The translations under genes and the position numbers were made by a program. A DNA stretch of 64,000 bases, from positions 1,798,001 to 1,862,000 of the forward strand of contig JAULSR010000001.1 in assembly GCA_030512295.1 (NCBI GenBank). The letters run 5' to 3'. Of this stretch, positions 1 through 10,684 are shown in pieces. Each line of letters opens with the position of its first letter. Positions within the stretch are counted from its first letter, which is position 1. The notes under the pieces are model-generated. The model was not told where the DNA came from. It was given only the letters and a program-made list of their open reading frames with translations, and ran no database searches. The stretch comes from Bombardia bombarda. Lineage: Eukaryota > Ascomycota > Sordariomycetes > Sordariales > Lasiosphaeriaceae.

Positions 1-1351
1 ATGTTGTGAGACAGGCCTCGTCATGACTTGGATAAATGGGAGAATGGAAAAGTGATGCATTGTCGAAGCTATCTGACAGGCTTTCAAATGACTGTGAAGC
101 GGTAGAAATTGTTTTTAATTCACCCTACCATAAATTACAGGTAGGTATTCCAAACCGAGACGATCCCTTGTTACATGTTAATCTCCTTCCTAATATACGT
201 ATTTATTCCAGATGTTTGTAATTGTCGGATGGTCTTCAAGTGATCACTACTACTGGTTCTATTAAAACCATGACAACATGCAGTTGGTTTATTGTTATAT
301 GCTCTCTCGTTTAGCTCACTATTTTGAATGAGTTACAATACATCTTTGTCCTTCCTCAATTGGTCATAAACTGGACAAGTAAGTCGTTATAATCCTCACA
401 CTTCATCATACATAAATTAAATACCTTACCCTTATAAAGGAACTGAATGTAATCTATATTCCATGCTGGACAACTGTAGAACTGACTTTATTGATAAGCC
501 ATAGAAAGTGTTAGTATGGACGATGATACCATCGAAGCAGATAGTACCGGTAACTTATGCCATAACCCCAAATGTGGTGTGTTCGTTGGATTTTATTGTA
601 TCTCACATATATTAGCGGTGTATCATGCTTCAAAGTCATGGCCAGGTTAGCGGCTCTTCATTTCTTATGGAGCGGTTGAGGCTCAAAACGGAATAACCTT
701 TAGAGATTAAGTTACCGAGAACAAGCAAAGAGCAACAGCAATTTGTCAAGGCTGGAATTCTCATGTCTCGACAAGTTGCTGTATTCTGACCTCATTTTAC
801 TTTAGCATAGCTTAATTCACGTACGACTCTAGGAGCTACAGTACTGGACACGCAGCAGTTCATAACACACAACAAATGAAGAGCGTCGGTTACCGGACAG
901 ACAACAACATCAACAGCTACAGAACTCAAGTCGACATCATATAATCATCAAGGTCAAGGTCGGGGTCAGATTTGCGTTTCCATTTTAAGAGTCAAGAAGA
1001 AACCTTCTGCCACCCCCTCAAGCCAGCAATAACATCACAATGCAAAAACCATGAAATGGAAGGCGGGATAACGATTAAGTCCACCCCTTTTGACCCCACA
1101 GGGCATTCCCTCTTCCCTAGGCTATGCCTGGTCGAGTATCTTTCCCTCATCAGTGCGGTCAGGTTGGACCTTCGCAGCCAAGGATTTTTGTCGTCGTTTT
1201 GCAAAGCCGATTCGAGGAAGGATAGTGCTATCAACTTGTGGGAATCGGTTGTGCGCGCGCGGAGAACTAAGCCAGAAACAAAACCAACCAAGTCCCTTTT
1301 CACGCCCCCACAATTACGCCTGACCCCAAAATCCTTATTCTGTTACGACAC
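1..1351. other. Intergenic, no gene recognised
   Basis: I see no recognisable gene here. The first 900 bases are comparatively AT-rich, with only short open frames of no recognisable composition. The last few hundred bases lie downstream of the RPS0 stop and probably include its 3' UTR. No tRNA, rRNA or transposon protein was seen. Confidence 0.5.
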
Positions 1352-2479
1352 TTACCAGCTGGTAGGAGCGGCATCCTTAGTAGCCTCAGCACCCCACTCG
1401 GTAGATGCAGCAGGGACGGCGCCAGTGGACGCATCCCAGGTGGCGGCAGGAGTAGCCTCAGCCCACTCGGTGGAAGCGGCGGGGACACCGGCCTCCCAGT
1501 CAGCGGTGGCGGGAAATCCAGACTCGATGGCAACAACGCCCTCCTCCTCAACGCCGGGGAGCTTCTCCTCCTCGACCTTCTCCTCAGCCTCAGCCTCGGG
1601 GTCGCGGTCTGGTTATCGCGGTTAGCCAGAGCTCGTTTGTTTTGTCAAGAGGTTAGGAGGGGAGCCACATACAGAAGTACAGATCAACCATGACGTCCCA
1701 GGGGGTCTCGCGGTTGAGGATGGTGCCACGGAGGCGGAGGACCTCACGAGCCAACATCCACCAGACGCAGCCAATAGCGTGACGACCCTTGTTGTTGGTA
1801 GGGATGGCAACATCGACATACTCGGTGGGGGAGTCAGTGTCGCAAAGGGCAATGACGGGGATGTTGACGTAAGACGCCTCCTTGATGGCCTGGGCATCAG
1901 TGCGGGGGTCGGTGACGATAATCAGACGGGGCTCCTTGAACGACCGGGTGATGTAGTTGGTGAAGGAACCGGGCGTGAAGCGACCGGCGATGGCTTGGGC
2001 GCCGGTGTGGGCGGCGAACTTGAGGACGGAACGCTGTCCGTAGGGACGGGCGGAGATGACGCAGACATCAGACGGGTTGTCGATGGCAGCGATGATCCGG
2101 GCAGCGAAGACGATCTTCTCCCTGCAAGACCAATTGTATTAGCACTCCCGCCCTGTTGACTTCGCCCTCCATAATCCAATTCCACATACCAGGTCTTGCC
2201 AATGTTCAGGACATTGACACCATCAGCACGAGTCTTCCACAGATACGCTATGAGACAATGTTAGGTCCTGTCATTCGGCGCTTGGGGGTAAAAAGGCGGG
2301 AGTATCGTACGCAGCATGTGAGTCTGCATGCTGTTCGAGTTGTTAGCATGTCTTCGTGAATATCGCGGAATTTTGAGGTGAGCTTACTTCTTGGAGCCGA
2401 TGTGGCACTGAGCAGCCAGAAGCTGCTCAATGTCACTGCTCGTGGCATTGAAGATCGAAGGAAGGTTTGCGGGCGCCAT
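1352..2479 (-). CDS. RPS0: 40S ribosomal protein S0 (uS2, laminin-receptor family)
   Basis: This is a small-subunit cytosolic ribosomal protein of the uS2/RPSA family, needed for 40S maturation. Five exons on the minus strand (2388-2479, 2311-2330, 2190-2247, 1673-2121, 1352-1608) join in frame to give 291 residues, the usual fungal length. Visible family signatures include the N-terminal [16 protein letters not shown], the stretch ending [14 protein letters not shown], the core [20 protein letters not shown] and the [20 protein letters not shown] region. The C-terminus has the acidic, Trp-containing repeats typical of eukaryotic S0 (TEW, ATWD, PTSW). Exon 2 is a 20-nt microexon completing NMQTHML. 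Without it the conserved N-terminal third is lost, so automated models may fail here. The gene is divergent from uS15m. Identity is certain; the exact joins are inferred from frame and GT/AG sites. Confidence 0.95.
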
Positions 2480-2980
2480 CTTGACTATTCTTTCTCTCCT
2501 GGTCGTGAGGTTCGAGAAAGGTGTCAGAGGTATGGCGTTGGGGAAATTATATTTGTCTTCGCGAGATGCGGAAAGTGACAGAGCTCTCTGGCGATTTTCG
2601 CACACAAAAACTGAATTTGTGGAGTGCCCCGCCAGGGTTGTGCAGCTTTGGGGCAGCCAATGTTGCTGTGGGGTATCTTGGCTGACCTCTCCCGCCTAAT
2701 CATGTGCCAAGCTGAGCAGAACGGTACCTAGATGCTACTCCGTACTCATTTTGGCCTCTGATCGCCGGACTTTCAAATAACCGCAGAACCGACCCCACTT
2801 TAAACGACAGGGCGGTCGGTGAATCAAGAAGTGAGCTATGCCGTTCCCGGTGTTAGCGCAATTGTAGCCAAAATTTGGCCGAAGCTCGAAAGTTGGGAGA
2901 AAGTCCCGTCAGAACCCAGGAAGGGGACTTGGGACTTTCGGGAGCGACTTATACGAAGCCAGCACATCAAAACCGCCGCG
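2480..2980. promoter_or_regulatory. Divergent intergenic region RPS0 / uS15m
   Basis: About 500 bases separate the predicted start codons of two translation genes, one cytosolic and one mitochondrial. The space must hold both promoters. I see no confident TATA box or named motif. Shared regulation is only inferred from the arrangement. Confidence 0.4.
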
Positions 2981-4097
2981 ATGCCTCCCCGGATACCTGG
3001 CCCGCAAGGGCTCCGAAGCCTCAGCTGTGAGCCCGCCTGCTGACCCTTTTCCCTCCCATTACCATTGCAATTGGGAATGGACCATGATGATGTGACAATC
3101 ACACACACACTACCCGACTGATAACTGACCACTCCCCATCCGCGTTTTTGCCCATGTCACAGTATGTCTCCGCCCATCCACGACAACGACGACGACGACG
3201 ACGACGATGGCGTCTAGCCTCCAACCATTCATCCAGACGGCCAACCTCTCGCGCAAGGAAAAGACCAGGCGCATGAAGCAGGATCCCCACGGGTGGGCCG
3301 CGTCGCAGCAGCGCAAGTCCATCAACCTCAAGCGGCGCGAGGAGCTGCAGGTCGACCGCGACGCCTCGTGGGGCAGCCCCGTCCACGGCATCCCGACCGC
3401 CTTCGTCGAGTCCTTCGACTCGGCCGGCCAGGCGCCGCTCTCGACCCCGCCCGTCGACGAAGACGGCAACCCGCTGTCGGCCCCGCGCCCCCTGCCCACG
3501 TCGCCGCACCTCCTCAACTACCTCCTCAGCAAGGCCGAGCTCGACGCCGCCATCAGCCAGGCCGAGCAGCTGACGCGCCCCTACATCAGCCCGGACCGCG
3601 CCACCGTCGACCCCCGGGCGGAGCAGATGGATCTGGAGGAGCACCAGCGCCAGCACGCCAAGGCCCTCGTCGCCATCGAGCGCATCGCCAGCCTGCAGAA
3701 CGCCAGCGCAAAGGACCGCAAGCACGCCAACATCCGGCGCTGCATCGAGGAGTTTGGCCGCCACAATACGGACCACACGCTCGAGCGCCCCGCGCCGCCG
3801 CTGGCGAGAGGTGTCGTCCCCGGGCCGCAGCCGGTCAGGGCGGGCCCCGACACGGGCAGCAGCGAGGTGCAGATCGCCATTCTGACGTCCAAGATCCGGG
3901 CGCTGGCGTCCAAGCTCGAGGGGCCAAAGGGAAACAGGGACAAGAACAACAAGAGGAGCCTGCGGCTGCTGTGTCACAAGCGGCAGCGGTTGTTGAGGTA
4001 CATGGAGCGCAAGGAGCGGGGCAGCGGGAGGTGGGTGCACATGCTGGAGACGTTGGGCTTGACGCCTGCGACGTGGAAGGAGCAGATCACGCTCTAA
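2981..4097 (+). CDS. MRPS28: Mitochondrial small-subunit ribosomal protein uS15m
   Basis: This is a mitoribosomal small-subunit protein, the homologue of bacterial S15 and yeast Mrps28. The S15 domain fills about residues 244-325, with GSSEVQIAILTSKIRAL, the HKRQRLLRYMERKER helix and a C-terminal WKEQITL. A single open frame from the ATG at 3207 gives 296 residues but no presequence. I prefer a start at 2981. Exon 1 (2981-3026) encodes MPPRIPGPQGLRSLS, a basic, Ser/Leu-rich mitochondrial leader. A 136-nt GTGAGC intron ends at the CACAG at 3158-3162, and exon 2 (3163-4097) runs in frame into the 296-residue core, giving 326 residues. The join creates nine consecutive Thr codons from an (ACG)n tract. 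Convergent with VMA6. Family identity is certain; the start is likely. Confidence 0.88.
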
Positions 4098-4533
4098 ACG
4101 AGGGAACGAGGCAAGAATCAAGGCCTGCCCGGTAATGGGCGGGCGAGCGAGCGAATGACGATGCGGAACCATCGTTATATAAAGTACCATGTAAAAATGT
4201 GTAACTTCTCTATGTACATTACCCGGTAAACAACAGACAGGAACAAGACCAATAATTCCCCGTGTGTGTTTTCGTCTTGCTTTTTTCCTTCAGCCTAACA
4301 GGTACTGTCTTGTTGTTGTTGCTGTTGTTGGCTTACTTGTTTGGCTTGCTGCTTTGCTCCACCCAGACGCCCAATTGTCCGACCGTTCTGATTAATCTTA
4401 TACGTAAGGCGACCACTGACCACCCCCTCTCCCCCCCCCAAGCTAAATCTACAGAGTTTAAAAAATGCAACGCAAACACCTTTAGAGCCAGTAAACAAAA
4501 AGCTCTCCTGCATAGTAAGTAGTGGTAGTAGTA
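4098..4533. other. Convergent intergenic region
   Basis: This is the tail-to-tail spacer between uS15m and VMA6, presumably holding both 3' UTRs. It contains a T/G-rich stretch of TGT and TTG triplets near 4310-4350. No gene is seen. Confidence 0.5.
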
Positions 4534-5915
4534 TTAGAACACGCTGATATAGTTGCTAATCCGCTCCTTCTGGTTCTGCGCTATGCACTCGGCAATCCAT
4601 GTGATGTTGCGGATCTCCTGGAAAACAGCACTTGTGTTAGCTGATCGATATAACAACGGACAGGGATCATATAGGATAGGACAGGCAACCTACCTGCTCT
4701 CTCAACTTGACCCAAGCGTAGACAATAGCGAATGTGAATTGCCTCGTAAACGCGTTCTTCGAGATCTCCATCTCCTTCTGGTAAAACATATCCTCGAGAC
4801 TCTTGCCCTCGGCGCCGCCCGTGCCGCCAGCCAAGTTACCCGGCCCGCCGGGGCCGCCGCCGAGCCCAGCCGCGTCGAAAAAGGTCTTGTAGTCAGCGAC
4901 ACCCTCCACCGCCAGCCGCACGCCGTCAAAGTCATCCGCCCGCGACAGCATCAGCGTGCCCTCGGGGTAGAGCATGCCGAAGCTGGGGTAGAGCTTCTTA
5001 CGGTCCGCCTTGGACAGCTCTGTGCCGAACGAGTTGAGCGTGATGTTGATGGCGCGGCGGTCTGCCTCGAACTCGAGGATCTCCGACATGACCTCGGCGG
5101 TGGGCGTGCCCGTCATCTCGGGGTGGGCGTTGACGAACTGGTAGAAGTCCTCGAGGTAGTTCTTGTAGAGCGTGTTGCGGACGATCTCGATGTTGAGCTC
5201 GTCCAGGTCCTGGTGGCTGAGGCTGCCCTTGAAGTAGGGGGCCAGGGGCGTCTCGATCAGCACGCTGTTGTAGAGCTCCTCGATGTTGGTCGCCACGCAC
5301 AGCACCGGCATCGTCTCGAACCAGCCGAGCGGGTGGCAGCGGTCCAGCAGCTCGCGCGTGTCCCGCTCGTGCAGCGTGCCCGTGATGAGAAGGGCTACGT
5401 TGTCGATCATGTAGCCGTACGTGAGGTAGTCCATGAACTTGGCGAGCGCGCCGACCGCGTTGGCGCGGACGTAGCGGAACTCGGAGACGAGCTTGTCCGT
5501 CGTCTTGGCCGCCAGGCTCGAGGTGGATGGGTTGGGCGGGAGGGAGCCCAGGAAGTCGCCGTATGAGGGGCCGAGCTGGAGTTTGAGGTCTGGATGAGGG
5601 TCAGGATAGGCTGGAACAGGGTGCTGCTGCTCCACTGCTGCTGGCATGACGATGATGCGCATTATGTGGTGTGCAGCATAGAGGAAGGAAGAGAGATAGG
5701 GATGGGTGCTAACCATCAATGGTCTCGCATTGCGTCATGTTTGTGTAGTTTGCGCCGGTGAGCAGGCTGTTGCGATAGCCCCGAACAACCCCCTCGATGT
5801 AGCTGTGCAGTTCATCATGTTAGTATAGGTATCGTAAATGCGCGGCCGGTCACTGCTCGCGAGTGGGGGATTCGTATATGTACCCATTGTTCACGTTGAA
5901 GAAAAGGCCCTCCAT
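4534..5915 (-). CDS. VMA6: V-type proton ATPase subunit d (V0 sector)
   Basis: This subunit of the membrane V0 sector couples the central stalk to the proteolipid ring on vacuolar and endomembranes. Four exons (5884-5915, 5714-5802, 4694-5589, 4534-4617) give 366 residues, close to the family length. The N-terminus MEGLFFNVNNGYIEGVVRGY is the classic subunit d start. It is followed by LTGANYTNMTQCETIDDLKL, MIDNVALLITGTLHERD, HPLGWFE and the C-terminal EIRNITWIAECIAQNQK. Exon 1 is only 32 nt and the last exon 84 nt, so both are easily missed. A Gly/Pro-rich insertion (GLGGGPGGPGNLAGGTGG, around residue 300) is longer than I expect in yeast. The gene is divergent from NOP58, with 534 nt between start codons. 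Confidence 0.95.
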
Positions 5916-6449
5916 CCTGGGCTGTGTTTTGCTGTGAAGCCTCTGGAAGATGCAGGACTCTTGTGCTGGTCACTCGGGGGTGGGAAGCCTGGCAAGTAAT
6001 TATTAGAGGCGGGCAGTCGTCGTCAGTCGGTCTGTTTGAGGTCCCCAAGATCCAACTAAACTAACTCGGAGGGTGCATACGAAAGACGGGATGGATGGAT
6101 GACTGGGCCGTGCGTGCCTGTTGATTCGTCCACTTCCCACACCGTCTGCTCTCGCTGGGCTGGGGCAGGCAAGGCACGAGGGCACCGATGGAGCCAGGAC
6201 GTAATAAGCTGTCGGAGGTACCCTCGTACCGACGACCGAGCTTTGGGTGGTTTTGGTGCTTGGGCCCCACACGCCCCACTTGTGCACCTCTAAACGGCTC
6301 CAAACTGGTTGAAAAAAAATTGATTCCTTCCGCTCTCGACTTTTTTTCTCGAGCCCTTCGTGATCGCAAGAACGCAGTCTATAGCTGCTTCCCACGCTTC
6401 CCACCAAAACAGCAAGAACACCTGGGAATCCAGAGAGAAGGACGCCACA
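5916..6449. promoter_or_regulatory. Divergent promoter region VMA6 / NOP58
   Basis: These 534 bases lie between two start codons on opposite strands. The A-run at 6310-6321 (TGAAAAAAAATT) resembles the AT-rich RRPE element found before ribosome-biogenesis genes in yeasts, and lies about 130 nt before the NOP58 start. The resemblance is partial and could be chance. Confidence 0.35.
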
Positions 6450-8613
6450 ATGCCTCTCTTTATTCTCACCGAGACCAGCGCAGGGTAAGCACAACCAAAT
6501 AATCAATTGAGACATGCGAAGCTACCATTTGCCATCTGCACCTGCAGTCTTTCTCCTTCCTCTGCGCGCTTCATCCAGTCTTTGCGCAACAGCAACCCAG
6601 TTTTCTAACACGCGGCTGCAGCTATGGCCTTTTCAAGGCGGCCGACAAGAAGCTGCTCGAGGCTGACGACCTTAACGAGCGCCTCTCGACCGTTGATAAG
6701 ATTGTCAAGGAGTAAGTAATGTCCCACGCACAATATCGCGGTTGCCCTCCTCGTCGTGTTGCACTTGCCAACCATCCACCCACAGGATCAAGTTCAAGGA
6801 GTTCGCCAAGTTCGATAGCGCTGCCAGTGCGCTCGAGGAAATTGCCGGTGTAATAGAGGGAAAGGTCACACCCAAGTTGGCCAGTCTGCTTGAGGAATTC
6901 AAGGATGAGAAGAAGATCACCCTCGCCGTCGCCGAGACCAAGATCGGAGCTGCTATTGCCAAGCTCCCCGGCCTCAACATCAAGCCTATCTCCGACACCA
7001 CTACAATGGACCTCTTCCGCGCGCTCCGCACACATCTTCCCGAGCTCATTCCCGGCATGATGCCCGAGAACTTCAAGGAGATGTCGCTTGGTCTGTCCCA
7101 CTCGCTCTCCCGCCACAGACTCAAGTTCTCTCCCGACAAGGTTGATGTCATGATTGTTCACGCCGTCTCTCTTCTCGATGATTTGGACAAGGAGTTGAAC
7201 ACATACGCCATGAGAGTCAAAGAGTGGTACGGCTGGCACTTCCCCGAGCTGGCCAAGATCCTGCCCGACAACTTGTCCTATGCTCGCATTATTGTAACCA
7301 TGGGCATGCGTGGAAACGCGCCCGAGACTGACCTCAGCGAGATCCTTCCCCACGAGATCGAGACGGCCGTTAAGGCTGCCGCCGATATCAGCATGGGAAC
7401 TGAGATTGCCGATGAAGATTTAGAGAACATCACTCTGCTTGCCGAGCAGGTTATTGCCTACTCCGAGTACCGCAAGCAGCTTTCCGAGTACCTCGAGAAC
7501 CGTATGAGAGCCATCTCTCCTAACATGACGGAGCTCGTTGGTGCTCTCGTTGGAGCTAGACTTATTGCCCACGCCGGCTCGCTCATGAGCTTGGCCAAGA
7601 ACCCCGGTTCTACCATCCAGATTCTTGGTGCCGAGAAGGCGCTTTTCCGCGCCCTCAAGACCAAGCACGCGACGCCCAAATACGGTCTCATTTACCATGC
7701 CTCGCTTGTGGGCCAGGCATCCGGACAGAACAAGGGTAAGATGGCTCGCCAGCTTGCTTCCAAGGTCGCTCTTGGTGTCCGTACCGATGCCCTGGGTGAG
7801 TTCGAGGAGGACGCCGATGATGAGACGCGCGCCAACTTGGGCATTCGCGCTCGCGCCAGACTCGAGAACAATCTCCGCCACCTCGAGGGCAAGCCCGCTC
7901 TTTCCAAGGGCGTCACAGTATCTCCCAACGAGATTCCCCTTCCTTCGAAGTGGGATCTCAAGGAGGCCCGCAAGTACAACATCGACGCCGATGGCCTTGT
8001 TGGTGAGGAGGCTGCCCCCAAGAAGACCTTGATCCAGGAAGTTAAGGACTTGAAGATGGCCAGCTCCGATGAGGAAAGTTCGGACGACGAGAGCATGGAG
8101 GATGCTCCTGCTCCCAAGGTTGCCGCTAAGAAGGCTGTAGAGGCCGAGTCGTCGGATTCCGACTCTGACGACGCCAAGGCGAAGAAGGCCAAGAAGGAGA
8201 AGAAGGAGAAGAAGAGCAAGAAGGCCGAGAAGCCCGCCAAGGAGTCGAAAAAGTCCAAGAAGGAGGCCAAGGAGGTTGTCGCTCCCTCTCCTGCCAAGTC
8301 TGCCACGCCCAAGAAGCTCACATCCAAGGACTTTGAGCGTCTCGCCGAGGCCGCCGGTATGTCGGTGTCCAAGTTCACCCGTCGCTTTGAGAAGGGTCAG
8401 ATCAAGATCACCGCCGATGGCAACCTCGAGGTCTTGAGCAAGAAGGACTTCAAGCAGACCGCAGAGGAGGAGACACCATCCAAGGCTAAGAGCTCCACAC
8501 CTGTCAAAGCCAAGAGCTCCAAGCGCAAGCACGATGCCGAGGAGGAGGCTGAGCAAACACCCAAGAAAGAGGACAAGCCTAAGAAGAAGAAGAAGAAGCA
8601 CTCTGACGCATAG
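6450..8613 (+). CDS. NOP58: Nucleolar box C/D snoRNP protein Nop58
   Basis: This is a core protein of box C/D snoRNPs that guide 2'-O-methylation and pre-rRNA processing in the nucleolus. It pairs with Nop56, Snu13 and fibrillarin. Three exons (6450-6484, 6622-6711, 6786-8613) give 650 residues. The N-terminus [20 protein letters not shown] matches Nop58 rather than Nop56. The NOSIC segment (around [20 protein letters not shown], about residues 145-200) and the Nop RNA-binding domain ([38 protein letters not shown]) are intact. From about residue 430 the tail is acidic/Ser then Lys-rich ([11 protein letters not shown]), typical of the KKE/D tail. Between two Lys-rich blocks lies a compact motif, [20 protein letters not shown], that looks folded. 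Codon choice is strongly C-ending, as in highly expressed genes. Confidence 0.96.
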
Positions 8614-9497
8614 TTTGCTCGATGACTGTGGTTCTTCTTTTTTCTTTGTTTTTATTTTTATAGATTGTCACTCCTGTATGATACACCTTCCCGACACACA
8701 CAGGCTCGTTGATATCTGGCGTTTGGGTTGGGCGAACCGGCGGCGTCGTTGGAGCATTATATCTGCGATTTGACTTGTCTGTGCGGCGCGAACACTGGCA
8801 CTTTTTATAAGTGATGAAAAAATGGGCAGTATCTATCGGGTGGTGGGTTGGCGGCTGCTGAAGAAATCATAGGCGCCGGTCGCGTCCTTTTTGCTTTCAA
8901 GGAACTCGACCGTCTCTGTTTGTCGGGTCGGCACAGTTGTTGTATCTGGCCTCCTTGATGCCTCCAAAAATCACATGGATATTTCAAATCTGTTTGTTGA
9001 TTTACACCTATGGTTACCTGCTAGTGATGGGGTTCGAGATGTTAACAGACTCGATGGCTATACAAGTCTTTTATTTTTGCATTTGACGGTTCATAGTAAT
9101 TATTTTGTTCAAGCTTGTTTTGAATTTTGGCGTGCTTGAATGAGACTTGAGTTCACGGTTTGTGACTTTTACTTAGAGTTGCAGCGTTACTAGATTCGGT
9201 AGAAGCGATCTCTTTTAATCTCAGGTTGTTGCTCTAGGAATACTCAAGTGTCCGTAGCTGTAAATGTAGGTTGAGGTTGATTTCCAGGCAGCTCTGAAGT
9301 CAAGGCCCGTTGATCTTGATTGGAGCAACCCACAGGCGCTCATTGAACAACCCGCCCCGCTATAATTTCGTCACAGGTCGCATTCGTTAGCCCGCCCAGC
9401 AGCAGCAGCAGTCGCCTAGGCGGGTAGGATCCTTTTCTTTCCCCAAAATACAAAACAAAAACCCACGCCATCGCACACACACAAAACCAACATCGCG
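8614..9497. other. Intergenic, no gene recognised
   Basis: This holds the NOP58 3' flank and the promoter of the downstream RD-rich gene. The T-rich stretch at about 8635-8665 probably belongs to the NOP58 3' end. No coding signal is seen. Confidence 0.5.
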
Positions 9498-10235
9498 ATG
9501 GCGGACGACCCGCCGCGCAGACGATCGCGCTCGCGCTCACCTCCGCGCCGTCCCAAGGCAAGCGGCGGCGGCGGCTTCAAGTGGAAAGACAAACGCAACA
9601 CCGATTCATATGATGGCGATCGCGACCGTCAAGACAGAGACCGAGGCGGCGACCGCGGCGGCGATCGCGGTGGTCTTCAGCGGGGATATAGGGATCGCTC
9701 GCCGAGGAGAGATAGAGACAGAGACAACAACAGATATCGCGACCAAGACAGAGACCGGGAAAGGGATAGAGATGGTGCTCGCTCTCCACGAGCATCGGGG
9801 CGCGACATTGACCGAAATTCGACGAGCAAGGACGCCGATGGCGGTCGCCCGCCCAGAAGGGACAGGGATAGGGACAACGACAGAAATAGAGACAGAGACA
9901 GAGACAGAGAGAGGGGTTCTGGCAGCAGCAGTAAGAAGAACGACTCGAGACCTCCCCCGCGAGCAGCAGCACCTACTGGAAGTGGTGGTGGTGGGGAGGA
10001 AATGATCATCGTCACGGTCAACGACAGGCTCGGCACCAAGGCGCAGATCCCGGCGTTTGCGAGCGACAAGATCAAGGACTTCAAGGTCATGGTGGCGATG
10101 CAGGTCGGGCGCGAGCCCCACGAGATCTTGCTCAAGCGCCAGGGCGAGCGGCCGTTCAAGGACCAGCTTACGCTGGCGGACTATGGCGTGTCGAATGGGG
10201 TGCAGCTGGACTTGGAGGTTGATACGGGGGATTAA
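9498..10235 (+). CDS. RD/RS-rich protein with C-terminal Hub1/UBL5-like ubiquitin fold
   Basis: A single exon encodes 245 residues. Residues 1-20 carry RS dipeptides (RRRSRSRSPPRR). Residues 35-150 are dominated by RD/DR/ER dipeptides like the tails of splicing factors. From the Met at residue 169 there is a compact domain that aligns with Hub1/UBL5: NDRLG at domain positions 7-11, Asp22, an FK-x-MVA helix, LLKRQGE, PFKDQLTLADYGVSNG and a final LDLE. Hub1 is a noncovalent ubiquitin-like splicing modifier that binds HIND elements in Snu66 and Prp38 partly through Asp22, which is present here. The usual C-terminal Tyr-Tyr of Hub1 is replaced by Glu-Val, and there is no di-Gly. The RD tail suggests a spliceosomal location. 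The domain call is by pattern only; a paralogous ubiquitin-like splicing factor is also possible. Confidence 0.75.
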   Translation: MADDPPRRRSRSRSPPRRPKASGGGGFKWKDKRNTDSYDGDRDRQDRDRGGDRGGDRGGLQRGYRDRSPRRDRDRDNNRYRDQDRDRERDRDGARSPRASGRDIDRNSTSKDADGGRPPRRDRDRDNDRNRDRDRDRERGSGSSSKKNDSRPPPRAAAPTGSGGGGEEMIIVTVNDRLGTKAQIPAFASDKIKDFKVMVAMQVGREPHEILLKRQGERPFKDQLTLADYGVSNGVQLDLEVDTGD

Positions 10236-10684
10236 GAGTGATGGGATTGCGTTGGGTTGGAATGGGATTGGATGGGGGTATGGATTGGCATTGTTGTTTG
10301 TTGTCTTTTGTCTATTACCACCAGAGGTATTCTCATCTTTCACATAAATGACTGCGCACAGCGGGAGGAATATAAGGGGCAAGCAACGCTGGTTATATCA
10401 TAAGTGCAGAAATGCTACACTCCCAAGCAATCAATCCAACCAAGCCAACCCATCAGACCAGAATAGCTCCAGGCTACCTTACGCACCCAAACACGTATAT
10501 ACCCAATAGACACCCAGATAGCCAGGTATCACAAACATCCCAGTCGTAAAAAAAGACATAACTACCAGACTCCCCCTAATCCATCCATCCATCGTCATCA
10601 TCATAATAGCTATCTATACTGTCCGTGTCTCGTTGCCTGCCCATCCTTTCCCGCCCTTCCATAAATAGAAACACCCCTTAAACA
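10236..10684. other. Convergent intergenic region
   Basis: These 449 bases lie between two convergent genes and are likely their two 3' UTRs. Short A/C-rich and CAT-repeat stretches (near 10575-10605) are present. No gene is seen. Confidence 0.5.

Noticed and set aside
3164..3217. Short upstream ORF encoding a poly-Asp peptide overlapping ATG 3207
   Set aside because: If exon 1 at 2981 is used, this stretch is coding in another frame (poly-Thr) and the uORF has no role.
3099..4190. 363-codon minus-strand and 280-codon plus-strand open frames across uS15m
   Set aside because: They are composition shadows of the GC-rich, C-ending codons of uS15m. The products are Arg/Ala/Leu low-complexity sequences with no domain.
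7420..8601. 393-codon minus-strand open frame opposite NOP58
   Set aside because: It is the antisense shadow of a highly biased gene, and its Leu/Gly-rich product has no recognisable domain.
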